Assembly (NCBI RefSeq): GCF_000264905.1 | Contig: NW_006763153.1 | Coordinates: forward strand, 319,505 to 383,504 | Reading direction: 5' to 3' | From: Stereum hirsutum FP-91666 SS1 | Taxonomy: Eukaryota > Basidiomycota > Agaricomycetes > Russulales > Stereaceae | Length of the DNA: 64,000 nt | Shown here: piece after piece, positions 23,270 through 34,226 of the stretch | Numbering within the stretch: position 1 is the stretch's first letter | How the letters are laid out: the number at the start of each line of letters is the position of its first letter | Notes under the pieces: generated by a model | The model's database searches: none | What the model was told of the DNA's origin: nothing | What the model saw: the letters and a program-made list of their open reading frames with translations, nothing else | Position numbers and translations under genes: made by a program

Positions 23270-24116
23270 TTAACTCCTCCCATAGCTCCGTGTCTGGCCC
23301 TTGGCTTCCTGTCCCCTGGCATTCTTCCTGTTTATGCCAACCCCATATGCATCGTCTCCCTCATCATTGTAGGCCTCCACCTGTTCTGGTCTCACTCTCT
23401 TACTCGGGCACGCTGTGAACTCAGATGCATCTTCTGTGTCGTAGGCTGTGCTCCTCTTGATGCGTATGCGTGGGGTGGATATGACTTTCGTAGTCCTCAT
23501 CTTCTGCTGCCACATCTGTCGTCGTCTTACGTTAGTGATCGTACTTGGATCATACCATTCGTTGAGCTCAGGATGTTCTACTGACCATGTATAGCTCACT
23601 ATCCAGCAGCGCTATACTACGTATCAACGGCACCATCCGATACATGGACTTAGGCTTGGACGGCACAACGTGAAATGCAACCTCAAGCTGCACGACCTGC
23701 CCGTCTCTAAACCTGCCTGGCTCCATGGTGATCCACCTGTATATAGCTTTCATCAGCTCAGAGCAAATATTGGTTCGTCTGTGATGCACTCACTTTCGTG
23801 AACCGTTGGTTGTCGTGTACTGATGGTGTCTGACCATATTGTTGTGTAGATACTTGCCTCTCCCTTCTACAGCCCTGGCGAGGATCCCTAAAGGGTCGAC
23901 GGTATGGAGAAGTTTCTCTGAAGTCTCGCTCTTGCATATGTGTGTGGGTGTGAAGTAGCGCGTACCGAATGTTAGGACCGTCTCCCCTTCATATGATTCG
24001 GGCTCAATTCTCTTCAATGCCCCACTCAAAAACTCGTGACTGAACATGGTATGGATATCTTCGATTGCGGCGACTATGTTGTTGAACTGGTCCTCGTCCG
24101 CCACGATGATGGACAC
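23270..24116 (-). CDS. Uncharacterised basidiomycete family, partial, several exons
   Basis: Three consecutive minus-strand blocks read like exons of one protein. The first starts MSIIVADEDQFNNIVAAIED and contains SYEGETVLTFGTRYFTPTHI (24,116-23,790). The second contains RFRDGQVVQLEVAFHVVPSK and YRMVPLIRSIALLDSELY (23,789-23,600). The third is a basic tail with RRRQMWQQKMRTTKVIS (23,590-23,400). A 'gDiVEvqvsF...vlRSvALLD' signature like the second block is, to my knowledge, common in multicopy proteins of mushroom genomes found in repeat-rich regions. No function is known. Exon joins were not verified. Confidence 0.4.
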
Positions 24117-24936
24117 CTCTTGGGTGGCGGATATGGCTGCATCTGGTAGCCTGTCGTAATCGTGTTCAGCAATCGTACTTATGTGCTTCAGCTCGTGTAC
24201 GGAGAGGATAATGTGCTCACTGGCTTTTCGATCGGATGGGCGGCAGGTTGCTTTGAACCATGATACCTGCGACCACTAATGTTGGTTCGATTAACTCCTT
24301 CTCGTCTAGTTTGTTCACTGTGGTCTCCAGTAGAAGGGCCGAGTTGACGTTGGCCTTCTTGTCGACTTGTATGGTTCTCTATATTATGATTGGTGGTGAG
24401 TGAGATGCTTCAGATTCAAACCGGGTCATAACCACCTAACAAACCTTTCCGTACGAAACCAGATCTTGACTGTTGTCGTAGTCTTCAATTACAATTCGAT
24501 TATGTCCTTCGAGTATGCTTCTGTATGGCATCATAAGGATGTCAACATTTCGGGACTCGTCTCAATGTGAGTGGGTATGTTGTGAGCCGCTCACTGTTGT
24601 CTGGATCTGTGAGAAATTGCATGTAGTCTGCGGTAGACCCCATGGCTGAACATGAGTACGGTTCCTCTTTCTTTTCTCTAGCCTTATTATTTTGCGCTAT
24701 CCAGACTTTGGAAGTATCTCCTTTTTCGACAGGTCGGGAGGCTATCCCGCCGTCTCAGGTGGCCGTTAGGTGTTTGAAATCGTGTTGTCGTACATCATCC
24801 AATATTGATACTTGTCCCAGAAGACCCCACTTTGCTTTATCTCTTGTTCCTTGTCGGACACCTTTATTGCCCGCGATCAAAGGTAAGGCCTTCAGAACTG
24901 AGTGGAGGGTAGCAGAAAGCCTCCATGCTCTGCTTA

Positions 24937-25560
24937 TCACCTTCGAAATGAAACTATCAGCATGAATACAATATAGAATATGGAAAAATAGAAGATACCT
25001 TGTCCATACTTAACAGGACCACTCTTGACAGAACGAGAATCTGATGGACCAAAGCGCCGCCAGTGACCGGGAGGAACAGGCCGCTCCTCCAAGCGAAGGT
25101 ATACAGGATTGCTGGCCTTCGCAAAAGTGAGGAAGATGTCGAAGTCACTGTCTTCAAATATTGCGCCTCTGACATTTTCTTGCCCTGGGGTGCCGGTGTT
25201 GGGGTAGACCCGGACATCACAAGCCCAAGAAAGGAATGCATGTAGTTCGAGGCCACATCGTGACACAGTACAAACTGTGAAGAGAAAATCCTTCCACCCC
25301 AGAACACCCCGTTCCAGATGCCCAACAGCCGCCAGCGTCCGAGTGAGTAAACCACGGGGTAAGTCTTCGTCTTTGACATCTCGATTAAGATGGTTGCGGA
25401 GGGTGAGGACCAAAGGGAGGAGGTCACAGACTTCACGGCAGAGGCGGAAGCATGTCCTTGAGATCTCTTGGTAGAGCTCCGAGTGCAGAGTCTGCAGATT
25501 GGTGGTATGGAGAACTTTCTTTCCATTCCGAGTGACTTCACGGATGACGGATGTCCACAA
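24937..25560 (-). CDS. Hypothetical protein fragment next to KDZ relic
   Basis: A 207-residue open frame contains LRNHLNRDVKDEDLPRGLLT, a tryptophan-rich WKDFLFTVCTV segment and GAIFEDSDFDIFLTFAK, and ends near a GTATCT-like splice site. It looks coding: codon use and domain-like composition differ from the antisense frame. It resembles, loosely, mushroom repeat-region proteins of unknown function. It may be the same transcription unit as the blocks at 23.3-24.1 kb. Confidence 0.35.
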   Translation of the reverse strand: MWTSVIREVTRNGKKVLHTTNLQTLHSELYQEISRTCFRLCREVCDLLPLVLTLRNHLNRDVKDEDLPRGLLTRTLAAVGHLERGVLGWKDFLFTVCTVSRCGLELHAFLSWACDVRVYPNTGTPGQENVRGAIFEDSDFDIFLTFAKASNPVYLRLEERPVPPGHWRRFGPSDSRSVKSGPVKYGQGIFYFSIFYIVFMLIVSFRR

Positions 25561-25699
25561 TTGTTTACGTCAATGATGGAAGAGTTTGAGACGGAAAATA
25601 GGATGGCGAAGAGGGATGTAGATGAGCCAAGGGGCATGTCGGTCAAACGGCTGGAGAGTGAGGGTGTATTCGTACAGCCCCCAATATCCATCTTCGTAG

Positions 25700-26560
25700 A
25701 CAGAGACCCCGTCCGTTCGCTTGGTGTTAGCCATAGTCAGTGCATTGAACGAGACACAGTTCGAAATCTACAACGATGGGTGGTGTCAAATATGATGGAG
25801 ATTGAATCCAATGCTAGTCCTTACCTCTTCAGACTCTGGCGTGTTTGTGAAATACTTCTTGTATGCTTCGTTCTCCATGAAGTAGGACCAGCCGGAGCCT
25901 AAACAGATGTCTGTCGATCCCGTTGCTCAAAGTCTGCTCTTAAGCCAGAAGTTGTAGTCGTGTGCAAGCATCAAGCGATAGAGCCACCTAAAGCGCAGTC
26001 CGACGAATCTGTTAGCATCCCCACACTACCATGGAGGGTGATGCTGCTGACCTATCCGCCTCCAGGCCTTTGAGCATGGACGGTGTAACATTGACGTTGA
26101 GGATTGGACAGGGTCGATATTGAACTGCGAGCTCGCCTGGCTGCGCTCCTTCAACTCCAGACTCCGCATGGCCGCAGGCGCCACGCTTCAACATCTTGAG
26201 GTTCCTCCATTGGTGCATCATGAGTACGAACGAGGGCAACCAGTCTTTGCAAACCAGTGAAAGAAGTTCAGCACTGCTATTTAAATAGAGCAATAGCCAC
26301 ACGATGTGGCTACTTACCGGCAAGGGTTCCAGTCCATAGCCATCTGTAAGGAGGGCAAGCGCATGATAGTAGTCGAACGCCGAGATCTTGCCTTGAAGTG
26401 TCATTGTGTGAAAGTTTCGGAGTACTTCAAATGTAGCACATGTTTAAGGCTCGAGGGGTGTGGCGGGGTATGGGTATAGAGAGGCTCGAAGAAGTTGAAC
26501 ATATCGTGGGGTGGAGAGTGGTTCAATGGAGAGGAAGAGTGATAGGATGAAATGTGTGCA
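25700..26560 (-). pseudogene. KDZ transposase relic, CxC2 type, truncated
   Basis: KDZ (Kyakuja-Dileera-Zisupton) elements are DNA transposons abundant in mushrooms. Blocks in order: STPQPQTCATFEVLRNFHTM and LQGKISAFDYYHALALLTDG (26,480-26,340); an 80-nt intron; WRNLKMLKRGACGHAESGVE with GELAVQYRPCP (26,240-26,050); the start of the catalytic fold with HDYNFWLKSR; then a TGA, GSGWSYFMENEAYKKYF, and finally SFNALTMANTKRTDG near 25,720. In the family this last motif leads into the Arg/His-rich active-site region, but here the sequence switches to unrelated codons. The first cysteine of the CPxCP pair is lost. The N-terminal cysteine cluster would lie at 26.6-27.2 kb but is not clear. Confidence 0.75.
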
Positions 26561-27650
26561 AAAATCTTCTGGGCACGGTGCTGCTCAGCTGGAGAGTTCT
26601 TCCATGGAGATTCGTCGGACTTGAGTGCTAGGATATTCGTATATGGACTAATAAAATGCATATAATATGCATACAATCACCGGAAGTTGGCAAGGTTGCA
26701 GTTTCAACACAGAGAACTGCGCACCTTCGAGTACCCGCCACCTCCCGTCTTCGCTTATCCTCAATTACACTTCTTGCAGCTTTGCCAACCTTTCGTCTTC
26801 CATGACACTTGATATAATGATGTCGGTGTTGTCTGGTAGTGAGTTTTGAGAGGTGTCCTAGACAATACAGACATGAGTGTTGGATAAATTAGTCCATGTG
26901 TCGTGCTCGTCTGACCTGGATTTCTGGTCGGCTGCTCTGTAATAACCATGCTGGTGGTAGAGGGTATATTGGCAAAAGAGCGAAGCCAGCACAGATAGAC
27001 TATTAGTAGCGGCGGGCAGAGACTCAGAGGTGTCGCAGAGGTAGTAGACTGGACGTCTGAGACTGACACACGGCTGATGGAGGCTGACGGGCCAAGGTGA
27101 GCTTGAGAGAGGTCCTCCGAGTGTGGCACTCGGTGTGGCCCCTACTCGCACCAGTGTTGTGCCGGTCCGGGACTGTCACTGTAGGTCGCGTTGCCGGCCG
27201 CATAGGGTCTCACACGCGACCTTGGCAACCGAGACTTTGGGTATCCTGAGGTCTCTTGCCATATTTGGCTATTTGGTTATGTAAGCAAGGCCGACAGTGG
27301 CACGGATGTTCACTGCTCCAGCCTCAACCTGGCTCCATCGCTCCGTTAGTTAAGTGTCGCCGTCTACTTTGTGTATATTCAACAAAGGATAAGTATTAGA
27401 TCACTTGATGGAAGCTGAAATTGAAGTTTTGTAGTCTTGTAGTCTTGCATTTGACTTTGATTTGACTGATTTGAAAGGGCCTTCGGGCTAAACCTAACTC
27501 TTTATTTCTCGGCGTTTCTAAGGAGTGTACGCGCCTTGCAGGCAATGTGGCACCAGGTGCTACCTCGAGGGAGATAGGAAGTGTGGCAAAGTCATGTACA
27601 GAGGCGTGGGAAAATCTCGGCAATTGCCGGCCATCGATGTCCTTCATATA
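26561..27650. other. Decayed 5' portion of the KDZ relic and spacer
   Basis: Minus ORFs at 26,761-27,129 and 26,858-27,151 are Ser/Thr-rich and may be the disordered N terminus of the KDZ relic. The minus ORF 27,396-27,815 partly overlaps the MITE and is probably not a gene. Nothing else is recognisable. Confidence 0.35.
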
Positions 27651-27904
27651 CTGTAGCATTTCGATCAATTCGGCACGTACTGTGACGTGTGACAGGCCCT
27701 CCTCACTCGATGGTTTCGTCAACATGGCGAAGCCGCGTGACACCGGGCGGAAAATCGACGAAAAATGCCAGAAATTACCATATTGGGTCACAAACCCGCT
27801 TGATGGTTTCGACACTTGCGGACGTGACGTGTTACACCTGTGACATTTCGTCGATTTTGGAGGGCCTGTGACGCGTGACTGCCGAATTGATCGAAATGCT
27901 ACAG
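27651..27904. mobile_element. 254-bp TA-flanked MITE (Tc1/mariner-like)
   Basis: Perfect 25-bp terminal inverted repeats begin CTGTAGCATTTCG and continue with a further imperfect GGCCCTCC-containing arm. The element is flanked by TA on both sides (27649-27650 and 27905-27906), the target duplication of Tc1/mariner elements. It has no coding capacity. Confidence 0.88.
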
Positions 27905-27906
27905 TA

Positions 27907-29705
27907 TTCGATTTTCCACCACATTATGGTCATGTGACCTGGATAAGGGTTGGAGGGTCTGGACTCGGCATGGAACATTCTAGATTACTTAGTAGTTTAC
28001 ATTACTCATCGTAGATAGCATGTGATTGGCTTACTGTACAAGTCTCGGCACAATGTGGGTCGACAGAGTTGATGTGGACAGAGTAGTATAAGAACCCCAT
28101 GTACATATGTCCATAGTTTCCCTTAACTCGATCTCCTCGCTTCTCGCCATACTCAGTGTGACCTTGTGTCCTGGTGTATCCAGCCCCAAGCCCACGGTCT
28201 TCAGTTCACCCCACTATTCTCTCTGGGCTAGTGCCCCTAGGACAAGCGCTCCTAGTACTCACACATTTGCACACCGACACCCTCAGCTACTGTCACGACC
28301 GGGCGCTACGGGAGTGATGGTACCCCACGGCTCAAGACAATAAAATCGGAAAGAAGTCGGAAAAGAGGAGGAAAAGGCTGAGTATAATAGAACGCCCAGG
28401 AATAGACGATCTACAAAACTGAGGAAATACATGTGAGTTCTACGAAGTATTTATACGAGTCCGAGATCGCCCCAACAGTAAGTAGAACGAAAAGCAAGAC
28501 AAATATTCAAGAGTGAATCAAAGGAGAAAGACAAATAATCGTACACTAAGTTCGTGCCCTAAAGAAAACACTAAGTAGCTCAAACAATGCGTCTGTAGCA
28601 TGTAGACTAAGGAGTCCAAAGGAAGACGAAAAGATAAGACGAGTAACGACGCTAAGGAAGAGGAAAAACCAATCTAGAGAACAATGGGTACAGCTAGTTC
28701 GGACATAAACAATTTATCCTAGAACAGTCAGGCACAGATAAAATCCGGAGACACCGTAGAATGAACCTATGAATGAGTAGGAACCTCTTGATATCAAAAT
28801 GTCGGTGATTGAGTGGAAACTGGTCGAGATACACGAGGGGAAACACTATCAGATGGCCCTGAATGATGTTGAGACCGAGATTGCATCGTAGTATATTCTA
28901 CCGTGGTCCAATCACAGAGTTTGTTGGATCGTTGGAATGCCCGAGCTCGAGAGGTTCATCTAGAATTTTGTTCGGAGTAAAAACCCCCAGTGTAGCGTTC
29001 TGTAGCGTCGTTAGAAGGGGTGTGGAAATCCCAGCGCATCGGAGTTCGAAACGTTCCACAGGAACCGGCAGCTCGGTGCGAGCTTCCGTAGCTGCGATCG
29101 CCTGTCATGTATGGCTTGAATAAAATCGTAGAAACTCCAGATAAATTGGGGAAGCCTCCTTGGCATGTTGCGTTCCATGCGGGTACTCTGTCCTTCATGT
29201 ATTGATAGGAGAAATGCCACGGGGGACATTTTACGAGGGTCGAGACTTAAGAAACGAGGAGGAAGGTCAGGAATCCGACACTCCACTCCACTCTCCACTC
29301 CATCGTCCACGCAGGCCCTCCATCGAGTCTAGACCGGAGGTTCCATCTAGGACTGGACCTAGTTTCGGCGGGATTTGGATCGGTTTCAAACATGGATGCC
29401 GGGTATGCCGGACTTCAATCTGACTCCGCCATGTTTCGGGTCTCAGATATTTGAATCCCGCCACTTGTGCACCACTTACCCGCCCTAAGTACTTGATGAT
29501 CATAGTTAGATATTTGTGTCTTACACGCTCATTCCTCCAGCCCCTATTTACTGTCTATAACATACACGAACATGCTTCTCTCTATTTTGATATCTCATGT
29601 GCAACATTCCCCGGAGCTGCAGTCAATTTCATTGACCCAAGTAACTTCATTTCTCGCTGTGTGCACTCGTCTCCGAAGGCACATCGACATTCTTCAACCC
29701 GCTGA
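27907..29705. other. No recognised gene; possible retroelement end
   Basis: AGTATAAGAACCCC near 28,087 resembles a TATA box. TGTCACGACCGGG near 28,277 resembles the start of a fungal LTR, but no partner repeat is in the window. The ORF 28,107-28,343 has a hydrophobic start but is isolated. From 28,350 to 29,500 the DNA is purine-rich with no supported gene. A frame near 29,572-29,730 reading LTQVTSFLAVCTRLRRHIDI may be the remnant N-terminal CxC5 part of the next gene. Confidence 0.35.
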
Positions 29706-30968
29706 GCTTTCTCGAGAAGAATCAGCTCCGGATGTGCACACGGTGGCGATCAAACCGAGCGCTTCGAAGCCGCTATGCAAGAGCGCAATACTCGAATCGT
29801 TCATGACGGACAGCCAGAGCTTACTCACGCATGCGACAAATGTACACGGATTTATCAAAACGATGACGGTACTTGTTCTAGGGTCGAAGTCGCAGTAATC
29901 GACGGTCTTACCATGGGGCATCCTTGCTGCGCTGAACCGACTTGCTTCAATCCACTTCCTCGCAATCGCAACAAGAAGCGGTACTGTGACCATCACGATG
30001 ACCGTCATTCAATCTGCGCTATCGTTGGCTGTACTGCTCCAGTGACAAAGAATTCCATGACCTGCTCCGATCTCAAGCACTCCGAGATGGAGAGGCTTCA
30101 TCTGGAGCGTGGCAAGTCCATCTTTCGGCTTCGACAGCTCAGTTCACGGGCAAAGGGAATCGACACAAGCAATATGGACGAGGCGGAGGCATTGTTGGAC
30201 ATGGACGAGAATGAGTGGTTTGAGGTGCTGGACTCAGGTGATGTTCGGGTGTACGATGCAACAGCACCGGAGAGTTCTACGGGACAGTTGGATGAGAAGA
30301 TGGCATCAGCATCGGCGAGGTGCGAAGGAAAGTCGGAGACAGGCAATAAGAAAATACGAGCCCAGTTCACAAGGCAACGTACCCACAACAAAGAAATTCT
30401 TGTCCGACTGTGTGGAGTTATTGTGGCGCGTGCAACGCTGAAAAGTGCAGAGGGTGTATCCAGTGTCATGGTCTGTCTATCTTATTCTATCTATCTTCCA
30501 ATTTGACTCGTTTTGCTCGTTCCAATGGCTCACTAATCTCCTCTGTAGGACATGGTCAAGCATGTCTACACTCGACCACGTGCACGTAAGATCAATCATC
30601 TCATATATGATTCTGCTTGTATTGCGAGGACGTTGAAGAAGGTCCAGGACGATCCCTGGTGGCAGGATGTCGGGCTCACCGTTGATACCTTCCACTTCAA
30701 GTGCAAGCACAAGGAGTCGGATATCAACTGTCAACTCTACTGTAATCCCGCTGATTACCCAGAGCTTGTAGTTGGTGATGGCTGGTATTTCAACTCGTCC
30801 ACATGTGAGCAAACAAATGCATGGTTCGGAGGATATAATGCTATTGTTCGGGAAATGAGGTCTACAAAGTACAACTATTTTCTTGATGAAGTGATTATCA
30901 AGCGTAACACTGTTCTGGTACATAGATTGGATGCCAGTGGAGAAGGAAGGCTGCTGTACTTTACATGA
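29706..30968 (+). pseudogene. KDZ transposase C-terminal half with CxC6 cysteine cluster
   Basis: Open from 29,706 with one intron (30471-30548, GT-AG, phase 0). The first exon carries the CxC6-like cluster: HACDKCTRIY, HPCCAEPTCF, RYCDHH and AIVGCTAP, then LKHSEMERLHLERGKSIF. An acidic stretch follows, then FTRQRTHNKEILVRLCGVIV, which opens the transposase core. The second exon contains HLIYDSACIARTLK, GLTVDTFHFKCKHKESD, CNPADYPEL, GWYFNSSTCEQTNAWFGGYN and YNYFLDEVIIKRN, all typical of the KDZ catalytic C terminus. Family members normally have a long CxC5 region of some 250 residues between the N-terminal helix and CxC6. Here only a short N-terminal trace at about 29,600 remains, so the gene appears internally deleted and unlikely to act alone. 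Confidence 0.85.
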
Positions 30969-31025
30969 TGTACCTGTACCTTCGCACAGACACATACTAG
31001 TACACACTTCTCATAATCTAGTGCA

Positions 31026-31410
31026 CCCATGCGACCCTCTTCTCAAAAATTCGATGAAAATCAAGCCTAACTTTTGTGAAACATATGCGCAACAAATGAG
31101 GGACTGTAATATGAGACTAAGGGGTCACATTCCTGCTTGAAAAAAATCCAGGACTGGTGTGGTAGCCCGTGTGATGTATTTCTTAATGTGGTAGCCCATG
31201 CGGCAGTGCAGCTCACGCGTGAGCTGCTCGCGCCCATGCGACCTCGGTCTCAAAAATTCAATGAAAATTGAGCCTAACTTTTGTGAAACGTATGCGCAAC
31301 GAAAGAGGGACTGTAATATGAGACTAAGGGGTCACATTCCTGCTTGAAAAAAATCCAGGACTGGTGTGGTAGCCCGTGTGACGTATTCCTTAATGTGGTA
31401 GCCCGCGAGC
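31026..31410. repeat. Tandem duplication with 207-bp period
   Basis: CCCATGCGAC followed by ATTC(G/A)ATGAAAAT, CCTAACTTTTGTGAAAC, GACTAAGGGGTCACATTCCT and TGTGGTAGCCC recurs with a 207-bp period (starts 31026 and 31233). The copies are about 95% alike. The array begins 58 bp after the KDZ stop codon and includes a short CAGCTCACGCGTGAGCTG palindrome, so it is probably the subterminal end of that transposon. Confidence 0.85.
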
Positions 31411-32939
31411 AGCTCACGCGTGAGGCATGAGCTGTGAGCTGTCATATGGAAGACAAGACAATATTCATCCGATTGGAAAGTACAAATCAGGAGACATACA
31501 CAACTAGGGATACAAAAGAGTGGAATGGAATGATAGTCTAACTCAAATCAACCATTTGAACAGGCCTTGAACGCCGTCTCTCCTTCAACGCATTCCTCGC
31601 CTTCGCCACATTCATCTTGTGCCATGCAGACCATAGCCCCCTCTCCGAATACATTGCATCACGTCCAGCCTGACGTTGAACATCAGTGCACCCCTCAATC
31701 CAGAGTGTACGAATCTTATGATACTGTGAGCTGCGGAACGGGACACCAAAGACTTGTTCGAATCGGATTCCGCAAGTGCCGGTAGTCATCGTGTCCATCT
31801 CCTTAAGTCCATTGGAAACGTCAATAACGAACCAGTCACTGGGCCACACTGCGTCTGCCGCAGTCTTTCCATGAGCCGGAAGAATGGGCAATGCGAGTGG
31901 AGTCTCGAGTGAGAGTGGGGAAAGAGGAGTCGGAGAGACGGAGAGTTCAATGTCTGGCTGGTGATTGCAGGTGGCGGTGGAGGTGGAGGCAGGGTTGTTG
32001 GATCGAACATAGAGCGATAGCGATAACGATCCATGTCAAATGACGCTTCGCGGGTGAAAGGGGAGAGTGAGAGTTCAGGTGAGTCGGAGTCGGCCATAAT
32101 GATCGGAAGGCTCTTCGAACATAACTCGCTGATTTCAGGCATGGGTGGCGAGCGCAGAGGGGATATGTAGGGTAGAGAGTTCTCCACGAAGTCGCTTTAG
32201 TATGTTGTCCTCTGTCTCCGAAAGATCGTCCAACTCGGTGTGGTTGCGCTTCTTGCTGGTGCGATGTGAACCGGACTTGTATGACGCAGAGACCTTCGCC
32301 CGTTCAGCTCCAACATTATCCCACAGCACCGGACTTCTCAAACGAGCGGCCTCCTGAATATCCGTGATCCAGCCGTGGAGATTATCGCATACGATGTCTG
32401 AGTTGCGGCGAATGATAAGGCATGGGGACGAGTTGACGGAGAGGACAGTGTCGAGAGAGACTTCCGTCCAGAACCGGTATCGACAGTCGTAGACCTCTGT
32501 AGCATCAGACGGAGAAATTCCCACGAGAAGAAGATAGCCTGCACGCTCTGCGAGGGAGAACTTTGGAAATGCGCGACAGTCATCGATAATGATGATCTTC
32601 GGGGGAGTGTGTGATGCGTAGAAGATGACTAGTCGGAAGGATTCGCGTTCTCGACGTTCATAGGCCTGTTTGTTGGCATGAGACTGGATCTTCAGAGGTG
32701 ACAATGCTGGCTGTGAAGAAGTCGTCCAAGTCTTGTTCAACTGAGTGGAATATCTGGCCTTGGAGGATTTCGGCATAGAGAGCGGAGAGGATGGTGTCGT
32801 CGAGGTGTCAGAGGACTGAGTAGCATGGATAGGCGACTGTGGAGATAGACTCGGAGATGAGAGCGGGAGCGAGAGTGGGAGCGAGGTTGTCGAAGTAGAA
32901 GCAGATGCAGCAGTGGCAGCAGTACCATCTCCGAGTCAG

Positions 32940-34226
32940 TGTTATGGACTATAATTTTCGTCTTCTTTTCTGCTCGACATGTCTGATACCGCAGGAGACG
33001 CGGATGTGCAGTCTCAGTTTCCTTTTTATTTAACTACATACACATCATCCACTCATACGGCCGGTTGATGAACATTCTATGGACTTGTAGACGTGTCTCG
33101 ACTCCTTTGTATTCTCGACTACGGACTACCTCGTTTCTCATAGCCTAGGACTGTGCTTCATAGCCTTGCATAGGCTTTGTACTATATTTATTGGGTACAG
33201 GATTCCGCAGCGACTACGGACTGGGGCACAGTACTAACACGACTCGGTCTGACTTACTTATTAGTTTCATAGCCTCCTGCGGCTGCGCATGTATGTACTA
33301 TATAAGGACGACCCTAGTAGAGGGGAGTTCTTTAACCTATTCATCTCTGATTTACCTCGTCTATCTGCTCGTACTTGAACTAGTCCTTTCAGCAGGACTA
33401 GCTTCCCTTATCGACATCAAGAACCTTTGNNNNNNNNNNNNNNNNNNNNNNNNNNNNNNNNNNNNNNNNNNNNNNNNNNNNNNNNNNNNNNNNNNNNNNN
33501 NNNNNNNNNNNNNNNNNNNNNNNNNNNNNNNNNNNNNNNNNNNNNNNNNNNNNNNNNNNNNNNNNNNNNNNNNNNNNNNNNNNNNNNNNNNNNNNNNNNN
33601 NNNNNNNNNNNNNNNNNNNNNNNNNNNNNNNNNNNNNNNNNNNNNNNNNNNNNNNNNNNNNNNNNNNNNNNNNNNNTTTTATTTAACTACATACACATCA
33701 TCCACTCATACGGCCGGTTGATGAACATTCTATGGACTTGTAGACGTGTCTCGACTCCTTTGTATTCTCGACTACGGACTACCTCGTTTCTCATAGCCTA
33801 GGACTGTGCTTCATAGCCTTGCATAGGCTTTGTACTATATTTATTGGGTACAGGATTCCGCAGCGACTACGGACTGGGGCACAGTACTAACACGACTCGG
33901 TCTGACTTACTTATTAGTTTCATAGCCTCCTGCGGCTGCGCATGTATGTACTATATAAGGACGACCCTAGTAGAGGGGAGTTCTTTAACCTATTCATCTC
34001 TGATTTACCTCGTCTATCTGCTCGTACTTGAACTAGTCCTTTCAGCAGGACTAGCTTCCCTTATCGACATCAAGAACCTTTGTCTGTGTAGAATCGCCAC
34101 TACACCAGACTTTTGACCTAGAAGCAAGGCTTCTTAGAACACGGCCGATCGCACCTGTGATAGCTATCACACCTGCACCAGAACGCGCGTCCACTCTTGA
34201 ATCTCTATTCAAGCCTGGACATTACA
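32940..34226 (+). mobile_element. Solo LTR (634 bp unit) with 5-bp target duplication, duplicated around an N gap
   Basis: The element starts TGTTATGGACTATAA (32940) and ends CCTGGACATTACA (34226), giving the TG...CA ends of LTRs. GTCAG flanks it at 32935-32939 and 34227-34231. The left part (32940-33429) and right part (33677-34226) overlap by 406 identical bases, which fits a single 634-bp LTR. Inside are a TATATAAGG box and a 16-bp palindrome TGTGATAGCTATCACA (34156-34171). No gag-pol is visible; internal sequence could exist only if the gap hides it. It inserts into the Cys-cluster gene. Confidence 0.85.
33430..33676. other. Assembly gap (247 N)
   Basis: Unknown bases. Both edges lie inside the same LTR and the flanking ends are identical over 406 bp, so the gap is more likely an unmerged overlap than missing DNA. 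Confidence 0.9.

Noticed and set aside
28080..28345. Possible Gypsy-type LTR boundary (TATAAG box, TGTCACGACCGGG)
   Set aside because: No second repeat, primer-binding site, target duplication or polyprotein is visible in the window.
33191..33801. Long ORFs spanning the first N gap
   Set aside because: Their length comes from unknown bases translated as X; they are not real frames.
33844..34116. 90-aa ORF (MGTGFRSDYG...) repeated in every LTR copy
   Set aside because: It is identical only because the LTR copies are nearly identical. It has no recognisable domain and overlaps the TATA-like and regulatory part of the LTR.
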